Origin: Anaerobiospirillum sp. NML120448
GTDB lineage: Bacteria > Pseudomonadota > Gammaproteobacteria > Enterobacterales > Succinivibrionaceae
Length of the DNA: 64,000 nt
Assembly: GCF_023050945.1 (NCBI RefSeq)
Contig: NZ_JALKIM010000008.1
Span: 24,817-88,816, forward strand
Direction: 5' to 3'
Shown here: piece by piece, positions 25,292 to 34,785 of the stretch
Layout: each line of letters starts with the position of its first letter
Position numbering within the stretch: position 1 is the first letter of the stretch
The notes under the pieces: generated by a model
Databases searched by the model: none
Seen by the model: only the letters and a program-made list of their open reading frames with translations
What the model was told of the DNA's origin: nothing
Made by a program: the position numbers and the translations under genes

Positions 25292-28123
25292 ATGCTTACA
25301 GACAAACAACAAAAGGCTGCCGCTGCTGAGTTTGCAGCTAATTGGGAAGGCAAAGGATACGAAAAAGGAGAGTCTCAACCTTTTTGGCTAGACTTGCTTA
25401 CCAATGTTTTTGGTATTGAACACGCCGCCCAATTTATCTCCTTTGAAAACCAAGTTAAGCTATCTAACACTAGTTTTATTGATGGCTTTATCGATAAGAC
25501 TCATGTTCTTATTGAGCAAAAGAGTCTGGATAAAGATTTGCTTAAACCTATTAAGCAAAGTGATGGCTCTTCTCTTACTCCATATCAGCAAGCAAAGCGC
25601 TATGCCAGTGAACTTCCTTACTCTAAAAGACCAAGATGGGTTGTGGTTAGCAACTTCAAGTCATTTTTAGTGTATGACATGGAAAACCCTAGTGGTGAGC
25701 CAGAGGAAATCTTACTTAAAGACCTTGCTAAAGATTATAAGCGTCTACAGTTTTTAGTTGACGATCATAATGCCAAGATCAAAAAAGAGCTTGAGGTCTC
25801 GGTTAAAGCAGGCGACTTAGTGGGATTAATCTACGACAGTCTCTTAAAAGAGTACATTAATCCTGAGTCTCCAGAAACTCTCAAAAGCTTAAATGTTTTA
25901 TGTGTTCGCATAGTGTTCTGTATGTATGCCGAAGATGCAGGTATCTTTGGCAAGCCTAATATGTTCCATGACTACTTAGCGCCTATTGAGTCATCAAAAA
26001 TTCGTAAAAGCTTAATTGAGTTGTTTAGAGTGCTCAATACTCCTTATGATAAGCGTGATCCTTATATGGAGGCTGAGTTATCTTCCTTCCCATATGTAAA
26101 TGGTGGTCTCTTTGCTAATGAGAACATTGAGATTCCTAATTTTACAGAGGATCTTAAGACCACCTTATTAAGTAAGGCCAGTGATGATTTTGACTGGAGT
26201 GAAATTTCTCCAACTATCTTTGGTGCTATTTTTGAGAGTACCTTAAACCCTGAAACTCGTAGACAAGGAGGCATGCACTATACCTCTATTGAGAATATTC
26301 ACAAGGTTATTGATCCTTTATTTTTGAATGACCTCAAAGACGAGTTTAAGACCATTCTCAATACCAAAGCTACTCGCCCTCGTAAGCAAAAGCTATCTGA
26401 GTTTAGAGAGAAACTAGCCAGATTAAGATTCCTTGATCCTGCTTGTGGCTCTGGTAACTTCCTAACCGAAACCTACCTATCTTTAAGACGCTTAGAAAAC
26501 GAGGCTATTAAAGAAGAGTTTGACTTTAAAGCCATGCTGGGTGACTTTAGCAATCCTATTAAAGTAGGCATTCACCAATTCTATGGCATTGAAATCAACG
26601 ACTTTGCTGTTACTGTTGCTAAAACAGCCCTATGGATTGCTGAGTCTCAAATGATGGCTGAAACCGAGAAAATCGTACAAAGAGATCTCGACTTTTTGCC
26701 TCTCAAAAACTACTCGCACATTGTAGAAGGTAATGCCCTACACTTAGATTGGGCGCAAGTCATTGCCCCTTCCGAGCTTAACTACATCATTGGCAACCCT
26801 CCATTTTTGGGTGCCAGAGTTATGTCAAAAGAGCAAAAGCAAGATCTTTTAAATCTTTTTGGTAAATACTGGAAAAATGCAGGAAATTTAGACTATGTCT
26901 CTGGTTGGTATAAAAAGACCTTTGACCTAATAAAAGGCACCTCAATTCAGGCTGCCCTTGTATCAACCAACTCTATTTGCCAAGGAGAATCAGTAGCTAA
27001 TTTATGGCAACCATTAATGACCTCTGGTCTATGCATAAATTTTGCTCATAGAACATTCCAATGGGATAGTGAAGCAAACATAAAAGCTCATGTACATTGT
27101 ATTATTGTTGGCTTTAGTGATGATGAGGCTGCAAAGGCAAACAAGTTTATTTTTGATCAAGGAGTTGTTAATGAGGTAAAGCATATTAATGCTTACCTAA
27201 TTGATGCTAGTGACACCTTTGTAGAAAGCACCAATAAACCTTTATGCAATGTTCCAAGAATAGGTATAGGCAATAAGCCCATTGATGATGGCAATTATCT
27301 TTTTTCTAAAGAAGAAATGGATGATTTTGTTGCAAAAGAGCCATTATCTCAAGAATTTTTTAAACCTTGGTATGGTACGCAAGAGTTTATTAATAATAAA
27401 CCAAGATATTGTCTTTGGTTAGGAGAGTGCTCTCCTGCTCAATTACGTAAAATGCCACTATGCTTAGAGCGAGTTAATTCTGTTCGTAATTTTAGATTAC
27501 AAAGTACGAGTGAAAGTACACGCAAGATAGCAGAAAAACCGACTAGGTTCCATGTTGAAAACATGCCGAAAGATGACTATATCCTTATTCCAAAATTAAC
27601 ACCTGAAAGTAGGTTATGGATTCCTATGGGATTTCTTTCACCTGATGTGTTATGTAGTGATTTAGTTCAAATAATTCCTAAAGGAACTATTTACCATTTT
27701 GGTATTTTAACTTCTTCATTGCACTTAGCATGGATTAAAACTGTATGTGGTCGGTTTGGAAATAGTTATCGCTATAGTGGAAAAGTTGTGTACAACAATT
27801 TCCCTTGGCCAGAGCCTACTGAGGGGCAAAAGGCTAAGATTGAAAAGACTGCGCAAGGTATTTTGGATGCCCGTGCTCTTTATCCTGATTCATCTTTAGC
27901 TGACTTGTATGATGATACTGTAATGCCTATTGAGCTTCGTAAGGCTCACCTGGCTAATGATAAGGCTGTATTGGAGGCCTATGGCTTCCCAACTAAGGAC
28001 TTTAGTGAGTCTGATATTGTTGCTAAGCTCTTTGAGATGTATGAGGCCTTAATCAAGAAAGAGCAGGATGTGGCTAAAGAAAAGCCACAGAAAGCCAAGC
28101 GTACTCGCAAAGCTAAGGATTAA
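25292..28123 (+). CDS. MmeI-like (type IIL) restriction-modification enzyme
   Basis: A 943-residue single-chain enzyme expected to cut DNA and methylate adenine. The N-terminus carries a PD-(D/E)XK-type site, D64 in SFIDGFID followed by E75-Q76-K77, spaced nearly as in MmeI. A helical spacer follows. The gamma-class methyltransferase domain has SAM motif I DPACGSGNF at 382-390 and catalytic motif IV NPPF at 502-505 in IIGNPPFLGA. Residues from about 600 to 830 should form the target-recognition domain, then a basic C-terminus (KPQKAKRTRKAKD). No partner methylase or specificity subunit lies nearby. The part after about 26940 uses more AGA and ATA codons than neighbouring genes, hinting that the recognition region has a separate history. 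It could be methylase-only if the nuclease site is inactive; the visible residues argue against that. Confidence 0.85.
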   Translation: MLTDKQQKAAAAEFAANWEGKGYEKGESQPFWLDLLTNVFGIEHAAQFISFENQVKLSNTSFIDGFIDKTHVLIEQKSLDKDLLKPIKQSDGSSLTPYQQAKRYASELPYSKRPRWVVVSNFKSFLVYDMENPSGEPEEILLKDLAKDYKRLQFLVDDHNAKIKKELEVSVKAGDLVGLIYDSLLKEYINPESPETLKSLNVLCVRIVFCMYAEDAGIFGKPNMFHDYLAPIESSKIRKSLIELFRVLNTPYDKRDPYMEAELSSFPYVNGGLFANENIEIPNFTEDLKTTLLSKASDDFDWSEISPTIFGAIFESTLNPETRRQGGMHYTSIENIHKVIDPLFLNDLKDEFKTILNTKATRPRKQKLSEFREKLARLRFLDPACGSGNFLTETYLSLRRLENEAIKEEFDFKAMLGDFSNPIKVGIHQFYGIEINDFAVTVAKTALWIAESQMMAETEKIVQRDLDFLPLKNYSHIVEGNALHLDWAQVIAPSELNYIIGNPPFLGARVMSKEQKQDLLNLFGKYWKNAGNLDYVSGWYKKTFDLIKGTSIQAALVSTNSICQGESVANLWQPLMTSGLCINFAHRTFQWDSEANIKAHVHCIIVGFSDDEAAKANKFIFDQGVVNEVKHINAYLIDASDTFVESTNKPLCNVPRIGIGNKPIDDGNYLFSKEEMDDFVAKEPLSQEFFKPWYGTQEFINNKPRYCLWLGECSPAQLRKMPLCLERVNSVRNFRLQSTSESTRKIAEKPTRFHVENMPKDDYILIPKLTPESRLWIPMGFLSPDVLCSDLVQIIPKGTIYHFGILTSSLHLAWIKTVCGRFGNSYRYSGKVVYNNFPWPEPTEGQKAKIEKTAQGILDARALYPDSSLADLYDDTVMPIELRKAHLANDKAVLEAYGFPTKDFSESDIVAKLFEMYEALIKKEQDVAKEKPQKAKRTRKAKD

Positions 28124-28222
28124 GACCAATACTTTTGATGGTTTGGGCAATCGTGCTCTTAGGTAGCTCCTTTAAATATGCTTGAAGAAGCCGTACGAGC
28201 TTAGCTTGGGCCATAAAACGAC

Positions 28223-28255
28223 AAAAGGCTCAGCCTGTTGGGGCTGAGCCTTTTT
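28223..28255. terminator. Terminator between the MmeI-like gene and yoaE-like gene
   Basis: AAAAGGCTCAGCC (28223-28235) pairs perfectly with GGCTGAGCCTTTT (28242-28254) over 6 bases, with T on the right and A on the left. It serves convergent genes. Confidence 0.88.
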
Positions 28256-28293
28256 TAGCTTAAGCAAGCGTAAGCTTACGCTTGGGTGGGGCG

Positions 28294-30054
28294 CTAACTT
28301 TGGGATGGAGGGTTAGCGCTGGCAGGAGTGGTATTTGAGGACTTGGCTAGAGATTTTTCGTTTTCTTTGGCCTTGGCAATATTGGTCAGCATAACGGACT
28401 CAATAGTGTTTTCCTCTACCTTTAAGATTTCCAGCTTCCACTTAGTAAGAGCAATTACCTCACCAGCTTGTGGCATTCTTTGTAAGTAATCAAGAATAAA
28501 GCCAGCAATAGTATGGTATGTATCTGAGGTTGGAACGGTAAAGCCAGTTAAGCGTGATACGTCCTTTAAAATAGCACCACCATCAATCTTAAAGACACCA
28601 GGGCTCATACGAACTAACTCTGGTACCTCAGTTTGATCTGGCAATTCGCCCGCAATCTCTTCCATGATGTCATGTAAGGTTACGATACCTTCAAAGTTAC
28701 CGAACTCATCGAAAACAAAAGCAAAATTTTTCTTAGACTTTCTAAACTCTTCTAAAGCCTTAGTAACTGATACAGTCTCAGGAAGATATAAAGGCTCACG
28801 AATCTTACTTTCTAATAAAGCTTCGCTATTGGTTCTATCCATACTTTGAGCTAAAGCGTTAGCTGCTTCTTTAGCCTCTGGAGTGGTATTTTGTCGACTG
28901 GAGAGTACCACTACGCCACTATCCATATAGAGCTTAGTAGCTAAGATTTCATCACGCTTTAAGTAACCTAATGGCACTTCTCTTTGGTTGTCTTTATAAG
29001 CCACCAAACGAGAGCTTGGCATAGTCTTTAAGCTTTCAATAATCTCATCAATATTGTCAGAGATATCAACGCAATTAACATCAGTACGAGAGGTCATAAC
29101 CGCTCTAATAGGTAAAGAGCTAATCTGCAATACACGAGAGACCATTTCTTTTTCAGTGTTGTTAAACACCTCAGAACCAGTACGAGAAACAATAGCCTCT
29201 TTTAAAGTATGTACTTGGTTCTGATTAGAACCTAATAAGCGTAATACTAAGTTAGCGGCAATCTCACGGCTTTGCATTGCAATCTTACCGTTGCCATCAC
29301 CAAGCTTAAGAGTATTTTTACGAGCGATTTGATTAAAGATTTCCATCAAAATGGAGAAGCCAATAGCAGCGTATAAATAACCCTTAGGTACATGGAAGCC
29401 TAAAGCTTCAACAATTAAGCTAAAGCCAATGAGCAATAAGAAGCCTAAGCACAGAATAACTAAGGTTGGGTGATGGGATACAAACTCAGTGATAAAGCGT
29501 GAAGCCATGGTCATTATTGACATAGCAATAATTACGGCAAACATCATGATAAATACATGATCAACCATGCCCACAGCTGTGATAATAGAATCTAGAGAGA
29601 AAACAGCGTCCAAGACCATAATCTGTAAGATTACTAAGTACATGGCTGAGCCAGCAGCTTTAGATACGCTAAGCTCCTCATCAAAGCCCTCGAGCTTAGA
29701 GTGCAATTCATGTACAGCCTTGTAGAGCAAGAAGACACCACCTATAAGCAGGATGATATCTCTACCTGTAATACCCTTAGAGCCAATATAAAATAAAGGC
29801 TCAATCATGTTCACAATCAACGAGATACAGGCAAGCATTACCAGACGAATGCCCAAGGCTCCAGCTAAACCAATATAGCGGGCCATATCTCTTTGCTTTT
29901 CAGGTAGTTTGGCAGTAAGAATGGCAATGAAGACTAGGTTATCAATACCAAGAACAATTTCGATTACGACCAAGGTCAAAAGACCAAGCCATGCGGTAGG
30001 ATCAGACACCCAAGCCATATCGAACATGACTTGATGCACTGCCGTAGGGTCCAT
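28294..30054 (-). CDS. TerC-family membrane protein with CBS and CorC domains (YoaE-like)
   Basis: A 586-residue inner-membrane protein. Residues 1-250 hold about seven transmembrane helices with the TerC signatures LLTLVVIEIVLGIDNLVFIA and LDAVFSLDSIITAVG, whose acidic residues may bind metal ions. A CBS pair follows (about 310-440, with VFDEFGNFEGIVTLHDIMEEI), then a C-terminal CorC/HlyC domain (DQTEVPELV, GFILDYLQRMP). It corresponds to E. coli YoaE in length and order. The role is presumed metal export or metal homeostasis. The last 30 residues are a Ser/Ala/Asn-rich tail. Confidence 0.88.
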   Translation of the reverse strand: MDPTAVHQVMFDMAWVSDPTAWLGLLTLVVIEIVLGIDNLVFIAILTAKLPEKQRDMARYIGLAGALGIRLVMLACISLIVNMIEPLFYIGSKGITGRDIILLIGGVFLLYKAVHELHSKLEGFDEELSVSKAAGSAMYLVILQIMVLDAVFSLDSIITAVGMVDHVFIMMFAVIIAMSIMTMASRFITEFVSHHPTLVILCLGFLLLIGFSLIVEALGFHVPKGYLYAAIGFSILMEIFNQIARKNTLKLGDGNGKIAMQSREIAANLVLRLLGSNQNQVHTLKEAIVSRTGSEVFNNTEKEMVSRVLQISSLPIRAVMTSRTDVNCVDISDNIDEIIESLKTMPSSRLVAYKDNQREVPLGYLKRDEILATKLYMDSGVVVLSSRQNTTPEAKEAANALAQSMDRTNSEALLESKIREPLYLPETVSVTKALEEFRKSKKNFAFVFDEFGNFEGIVTLHDIMEEIAGELPDQTEVPELVRMSPGVFKIDGGAILKDVSRLTGFTVPTSDTYHTIAGFILDYLQRMPQAGEVIALTKWKLEILKVEENTIESVMLTNIAKAKENEKSLAKSSNTTPASANPPSQS

Positions 30055-30372
30055 AAATATTTACCTTAATAAGAAAGTTTAGGTATATGGCATTAGAGTT
30101 TAAATTAAACAGCAATACCAGCTCTAAACTTAGTGAACAGATTCCAAAATTTAATTTAATTTTCAGCAAAGAATCAAAAGCTCTTTGCCACCTTATGTAA
30201 GATTAATTATCTTACCAAAATTGCTAATAAGCATATCTAGCATAGCAAGCTAAAATGAGCTGAAAATTAGCAAAGTATTAGATGCACTTAACAAGTTAGC
30301 AAAATGCTCTAAATAATTGCACAAAAAGGGCCTAATGGCCCTTTATGCAAACAAATCAAAATAAAATTATTA
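30055..30372. other. Intergenic region between rluB and the yoaE-like gene
   Basis: No gene is supported. The rluB terminator lies at 30323-30345 and the remainder is AT-rich leader of the yoaE-like gene, with an AAGGT ribosome site at its left end. Confidence 0.5.
30323..30345 (-). terminator. Terminator of rluB
   Basis: AAAGGGCC/GGCCCTTT (30325-30332 with 30337-30344), with a 4-nt loop, is followed by TTTTTG on the minus strand. Confidence 0.85.
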
Positions 30373-31713
30373 CTAGCGCTTTGGTCGAGCTCCAAACTCA
30401 ACCTTGCGGCCCTTGCTCATAGGCTTAGCAGAGGAGCCCTTAGATTGGGAACCCTTAGCTGAGCCCTTGCCACCACGTGATGACTTATCATCACGACCTT
30501 TAGAGCTATAAGAAAGCTTAAAAGCCTTCTTTTCTTTAAAAGCAGCACGGCCATAGCTATTGCCCACTTTAGGATTTAACTTAGCAGTAGCAACAGTAGT
30601 TTGCTCTTGGCTCTCATCACGATCTTTAGGACGAGCAGAAACGTTCTTACGCTGCTTATTTAAGCTAGCGCTGACTCGTAATGGAGTAGTAGCATACTCC
30701 TCAGGTTTTAAGGCACGTAACTGGGCCTTAGAGCGCAATTGGTTAACCTCAGCTAAGGTTAACTCACGATACTGACCAGACTTCATACGTGGATCTAAAT
30801 CAAATCCAGCATAGGAAATACGAATCAAGCGGCTTACCTGTAAACCAACAGCTTCCCACAAGCGGCGTACCTCACGGTTACGACCTTCACGTAAAGAAAC
30901 ATGGAACCAATGGTTTCTATTATCACCACCACGATACTCAATGGCATCGAACTTACCAATACCATCTTCTAAGAGCACACCATTACGTAATTGCTCTAAT
31001 TGCTCCTCACTTACATCACCATAAACACGTACAGCATATACACGTTCAATGCCATAACGAGGGTGCATCAGAGCATGAGCTAAGTCACCATCGGTAGTAA
31101 ATAACAATAAGCCAGAAGTATTTAAATCTAGACGGCCTACATTAATCCATTTACCAATATCTAAACGAGGTAAGTGGTCAAAAACAGTAGGACGATTTTG
31201 TGGGTCAGATAATGATGAAATTTCACCTTCTGGCTTGTAATACATCAAGCAGCGATTCTCAAGCTTGCGGCTCTTTGGAGAGTACACAATCTTGCCATTA
31301 ATTTTAACGGTGATGTTTTCATCATCAGTACGGAAGCCTAAGTTGACTACCTTACCATTAACCTCAACCAAGCCCTCTTCGATCAAAGATTCTAAAGAAC
31401 GACGAGAACCAATACCTGCATTAGCAAGAAGTTTATGGAGTTTAACTCCACTTACACGCTCATCATCAGTACCATTAATTGCTGCTGCAATCTTAGCCTT
31501 TTCGTGACGCTTAGCAGCTTCGGCACGCTCCTTAGTCTTTTTCTCAGCATAGCCTAATGAGCCTTTAGTATCAGAGCTACGAGCAAAACGTGAGTTAGCT
31601 GATGATTGGCGAGGGTCTTTGCCTTTTTTAGCACTAGAAGCATCACGCCACTTGCGTGCGCTATCTTTTGCATGTGTTACCTTATTGCGACCCATTCCTG
31701 CCTTTTTCTGCAT
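30373..31713 (-). CDS. rluB: 23S rRNA pseudouridine(2605) synthase
   Basis: RluB isomerises a uridine of 23S rRNA. The 446-residue protein has a lysine-rich N-terminal extension of about 90 residues, an S4 RNA-binding domain (KLHKLLANAGIGSRRSLE), and the RsuA-type catalytic domain with the aspartate in GRLDLNTSGLLLFTTDG. RxyAVRV and GRNREVRRLWEAVGL follow. A basic Ser/Lys/Gly-rich tail from about residue 340 ends GAKPKR-like. The first ATG (31713) and one six codons later (31695) are both possible starts. It is monocistronic. Confidence 0.93.
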   Translation of the reverse strand: MQKKAGMGRNKVTHAKDSARKWRDASSAKKGKDPRQSSANSRFARSSDTKGSLGYAEKKTKERAEAAKRHEKAKIAAAINGTDDERVSGVKLHKLLANAGIGSRRSLESLIEEGLVEVNGKVVNLGFRTDDENITVKINGKIVYSPKSRKLENRCLMYYKPEGEISSLSDPQNRPTVFDHLPRLDIGKWINVGRLDLNTSGLLLFTTDGDLAHALMHPRYGIERVYAVRVYGDVSEEQLEQLRNGVLLEDGIGKFDAIEYRGGDNRNHWFHVSLREGRNREVRRLWEAVGLQVSRLIRISYAGFDLDPRMKSGQYRELTLAEVNQLRSKAQLRALKPEEYATTPLRVSASLNKQRKNVSARPKDRDESQEQTTVATAKLNPKVGNSYGRAAFKEKKAFKLSYSSKGRDDKSSRGGKGSAKGSQSKGSSAKPMSKGRKVEFGARPKR

Positions 31714-32408
31714 CTTAAAGAATCCCTTCTTGAAAATTGAGCTTGCATCATGCCATTAGAAAATTACTACGCTATTTATCTATAGCGCTCACTCTTATTG
31801 ACCTTCTAATAGAATAAAGAGTGTCCACTCACCTTATAAAGCTTTAATTAATCATAGGAGCGATCTTAAGCTCCTGTTAGAATCTTAGGTTGAAACTTAC
31901 CTAAGCTTGGTGGTGCATAAAGATACTAAACAAATTAATGTGTTTCTTGCTTAGTAAAAGAAATGGCAATTAAATCTCCATTATGCCACAGCCATACATT
32001 GAAAAGCGGTTTTTAACAAAAAAATATCCTGCCAGTCCCATAAATAGCGCCTTGGTGAACAACAATAATTAATGATGAAAGCCAAATGATAAAATATGTT
32101 GTGAGCTTAATAATGTTGCTTCATGATTAAGCTAGCCAAGAATAGCTAAAATCAGTACAATACAGAGTTTTAACGCCTGATTTCCTTTTTTATGGGAAAT
32201 ATCAGCGCTATAAGGTTCACTTACTTTTCACTACAGCTCTTGAAGGCCTAATTGCTTTTCTTAATCAAGTGCTTAGTAGTTCTAGTTTTTAACGTGTTTA
32301 ACTAGCATCAGCTAGACTTCGAGCAACACCATCTTAGTCATACAAATAAGTAGGATGCTGCCATTAAACACATCCGCTGATAGGTTGCAGTTCTTTAGTG
32401 GCATTATT
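31714..32408. other. Divergent spacer between rluB and zapA
   Basis: About 700 AT-rich bases carry promoters for both genes. I see no gene, strong hairpin or repeat array. The terminal 100 bases before zapA could be translated in the zapA frame but do not look coding. Confidence 0.5.
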
Positions 32409-32705
32409 ATGGATAAAGATGAGATCAAGATAGTAACAGTTTCTTTGCTAGGTGAAAGTTTTAACTTGCGCTGCCATAAAAGCCAAGCTGACTCTTTACA
32501 GCGTGCTGTTGGCAAGATCCAAGAAATCACTGCTAAGATCTTACGTGACAATCCAAGCTTGACTCCTCAGCAGGCCTCATTACTTGCGGCCATTGAAAGC
32601 CAAAGTCAACTACAGCGCTACTTAGATACCTCTACTCCTTTCCAAGAACAAGCTTTAAACTTGATCCACAGAATCAAGCGTAATCTTAATAACATTGACT
32701 CTTAA
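32409..32705 (+). CDS. zapA: Cell division protein ZapA
   Basis: A 98-residue protein that promotes FtsZ filament bundling at the division ring. The N-terminal IVTVSLLGESFNLRC matches the ZapA beta-hairpin, followed by the long helix for tetramer formation. The ATG at 32409 gives the expected family length; an in-frame upstream reading is leader. It is next to fau, the usual partner. No 6S RNA was recognised between them. Confidence 0.85.
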   Translation: MDKDEIKIVTVSLLGESFNLRCHKSQADSLQRAVGKIQEITAKILRDNPSLTPQQASLLAAIESQSQLQRYLDTSTPFQEQALNLIHRIKRNLNNIDS

Positions 32706-33108
32706 GATCTATCTTGTCTTTCCTCTTATAATTTTACTTTAAGCTGATATCATTTATATGATGGCCTATAAGAGCCATCATCAGTTAAAAATAGTCGTCT
32801 TAGCAAAGTACCTTACTACCTCTTAACTTTTACCCTATCTTGCTCTTGCCAAAGCCTGCCTAACTAAGGCAAGCTGGCGCAAGGGAGTGCCATAGGCGCA
32901 AGATAGTCCGTGCCTGATGCAGGCCAGGCTGTGCCTGGCGTAAGCTAGCGTCACAGGCGCACGCAGGGCAGGACGTGCTGGCGCAGGCCTGGCCGTGCCA
33001 GGCGCAAGGGAGAGGCGCACTAGCGCAAGCTAGGGCGAACTGGGGGAAGCTTTGGTAAGATAGCAGTATCTGTTTTTACTTAGTTTTATTTTCTTTAGGT
33101 TGAAGTTT
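32706..33108. other. zapA-fau spacer with a GC-rich degenerate repeat
   Basis: A TGATGGC/GCCATCA hairpin (32759-32780) lies after zapA. From about 32850 to 33045 the base composition jumps to GC-rich, made of recurring GGCGCAAG, CCAGGC and GTGCCTGGCG-like words. I could not recognise 6S RNA, which often occupies this position. Confidence 0.55.
32850..33045. repeat. GC-rich degenerate repeat tract
   Basis: About 200 bases of imperfect GGCGCA/CAGGCC/GCGCAAG words contrast sharply with the AT-rich flanks. The tract holds several short inverted repeats, such as AGGCCTGGCC and GCCAGGCTGTGCCTGGC. Confidence 0.6.
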
Positions 33109-33714
33109 ATGGCGGGCAATTGCGAGTATAAAGAGTGGCGTAAGCAAAAAAGAAATGAAATTCGTGCACAAAGAAAGGCTTTAGACCAACAAGAAGTCTT
33201 AACTAGCTCTGAGAAAGTACTTGATAGCTTAATGAGCCATCCTTTCTTAAATGCACCTAGAACTATTGCCTCTTATATGAGCTTTTCTGGAGAGATTGAT
33301 ACTATAGCTATCAATCAGAGATTAAAGGCTCAATCCCACCAAATATGCCTGCCTATTATTAATCCTGAATTAAAAGGCATTATGGATTTTTATAGTTATG
33401 ATGACGAAAAGCAATTAGTCCTTAATAACTTTAAAATCTTAGAGCCGATTAAAGATGAAAATCATTATGTAAGACCAGACTGCTTAGAAGTAATCTTAGT
33501 GCCTTTAGTAGGCTTTAATGACAAAGGCGATCGCCTAGGCATGGGTGGAGGTTATTACGATCGTATGCTCAAAAAGGTATCTGCCAATTGTTTAATCTTA
33601 GGTTTAGCCTATGATTTTCAGTTGATCCCAGAATTAAAAGGTCAGCATTGGGATATGCCTTTAGACGAAATCATTACGCCAACTAAACACTATATTTTTT
33701 CTAAAAAATATTAG
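33109..33714 (+). CDS. fau: 5-formyltetrahydrofolate cyclo-ligase
   Basis: A 201-residue enzyme that converts 5-formyl-THF to 5,10-methenyl-THF with ATP, salvaging folate. The N-terminal KQKRNEIRAQRKAL and the glycine-rich ATP/folate loop LGMGGGYYDRML are diagnostic (YgfA family). I use the ATG at 33109, with an AGGTTGAAG ribosome site, instead of the TTG three codons earlier. It retains folate metabolism in a genome whose folP-position gene here looks inactive. Confidence 0.93.
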   Translation: MAGNCEYKEWRKQKRNEIRAQRKALDQQEVLTSSEKVLDSLMSHPFLNAPRTIASYMSFSGEIDTIAINQRLKAQSHQICLPIINPELKGIMDFYSYDDEKQLVLNNFKILEPIKDENHYVRPDCLEVILVPLVGFNDKGDRLGMGGGYYDRMLKKVSANCLILGLAYDFQLIPELKGQHWDMPLDEIITPTKHYIFSKKY

Positions 33715-33720
33715 ACACGA

Positions 33721-33746
33721 AAAAAGGAGCCCTAAGGCTCCTTTTT
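33721..33746. terminator. Bidirectional terminator between fau and secG
   Basis: AAAAAGGAGCC (33721-33731) pairs perfectly with GGCTCCTTTTT (33736-33746) over a 4-nt loop. It can serve both convergent genes. Confidence 0.9.
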
Positions 33747-33811
33747 CATGAGTTTTTTAGTTAGCTGCGTTGGCTTTTAGCTACGTACATTTAGCTAACA
33801 AAAAGAATTTT

Positions 33812-34405
33812 TTACTGAGCGTCAGTTGCCTCAGCCTCAGCCTCTGGCTCTTCATTATTAGAGCTTTCTACGGCCTCTTTAACTTCCTCGTCAGTAGCTA
33901 CGGTGTCGTCATTAACAACGCTCTCACCTTCTTGAGCCTCAGCTGATGCATTATCTTCAGCCTGAGCATTCTCAGCAGCTACAGTATCAGTGTTCTCTAC
34001 AGCTGGAGCGTCAGTGCTCTCCATAGCTGGAACATCAGTAGACTCTAAAGTTGGTACTTCAGTATCAGTTGGTGGTAATAAAGGAACATCACCGCCTAAA
34101 GAAGGAACATCAGCTGGGCTCTCTTCAACTTGAGCAGCCTCACCAATATTAGTAAAGTCACCTGCTTTGTTGGTGTCTTGCTTTTGTAAGTAGCCAATTA
34201 ATAAACAAAGGCCAAAGAATACAAGAGCTAAAATCCAGGTAGAGCGGGTTAAGAAGTTACCTGAACCAGCAGCACCGAATACGGTATTAGAAGCGCCTGC
34301 ACCAAAAGAAGCGCCCATGCCAGCACCCTTACCTTGTTGAACTAAGATTAAAGCAACAATAGCAATGGATACTAAAAGTAGTAATACAATTACAATCTCG
34401 TACAT
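33812..34405 (-). CDS. secG: Preprotein translocase subunit SecG with long acidic tail
   Basis: SecG is the small accessory subunit of the SecYEG protein-export channel. Two transmembrane helices (about 3-22 and 54-74) flank the conserved loop QQGKGAGMGASFGAGASNTVFG, as in E. coli. Family members are usually near 110 residues, but this one has 197. The extra part from about residue 80 is a low-complexity acidic region rich in Glu, Ala, Thr, Asp and Val with repeated TDVPAMES/TDAPAVEN units. It is monocistronic between terminators. Confidence 0.92.
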   Translation of the reverse strand: MYEIVIVLLLLVSIAIVALILVQQGKGAGMGASFGAGASNTVFGAAGSGNFLTRSTWILALVFFGLCLLIGYLQKQDTNKAGDFTNIGEAAQVEESPADVPSLGGDVPLLPPTDTEVPTLESTDVPAMESTDAPAVENTDTVAAENAQAEDNASAEAQEGESVVNDDTVATDEEVKEAVESSNNEEPEAEAEATDAQ

Positions 34406-34785
34406 AGCAAAACCATAAAGATAAAATGGATAATTTTAGCTGTGCAATAATACCTATCAAAGCCGCAATTATCAAGACCTAAAGCACTTTTAGAACAAAT
34501 TTATCTTGCCAATAAAAAGCAAACATGCCTTATTTTGAGCCCTACACAGCTTAGATTATCGAACAAAACCGCTATTGCTCTTAAACTAGTCCCCACACAA
34601 AAGGCGTAATTAAATTACAATAGCAGTTTTGCGAATCTTATATAATAAGCTTTAATAAGCAATAAATCAAAGTGCAAAGAATAGATAAATTACCTTTTTT
34701 AAGATATTGATGGCAGTAAAGCCATTTCATTAAAAAAGCCTAGCTATTTTAGCTAGGCCTTTTGCTGTTAAAGCACAGTAATTAA
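34406..34785. other. Spacer between glmM and secG
   Basis: It holds the glmM terminator (34733-34763) and AT-rich sequence upstream of secG. No gene or tRNA is seen, although many relatives carry a tRNA-Leu near secG. Confidence 0.5.
34733..34763 (-). terminator. Terminator of glmM
   Basis: AGCCTAGCT (34737-34745) pairs with AGCTAGGCT-like sequence at 34751-34760, followed by a T-run on the minus strand. Confidence 0.85.

Noticed and set aside
32835..33020. Minus-strand open frame in the zapA-fau spacer
   Set aside because: It translates the GC-rich repeat into an Ala/Arg/Leu string, has no ribosome site and is compositionally unlike the genes.
32706..33108. 6S RNA (ssrS) expected between zapA and fau
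   Set aside because: The sequence there is a GC-rich degenerate repeat and I could not identify the conserved 6S central bubble or closing stem. A covariance-model search would settle it.
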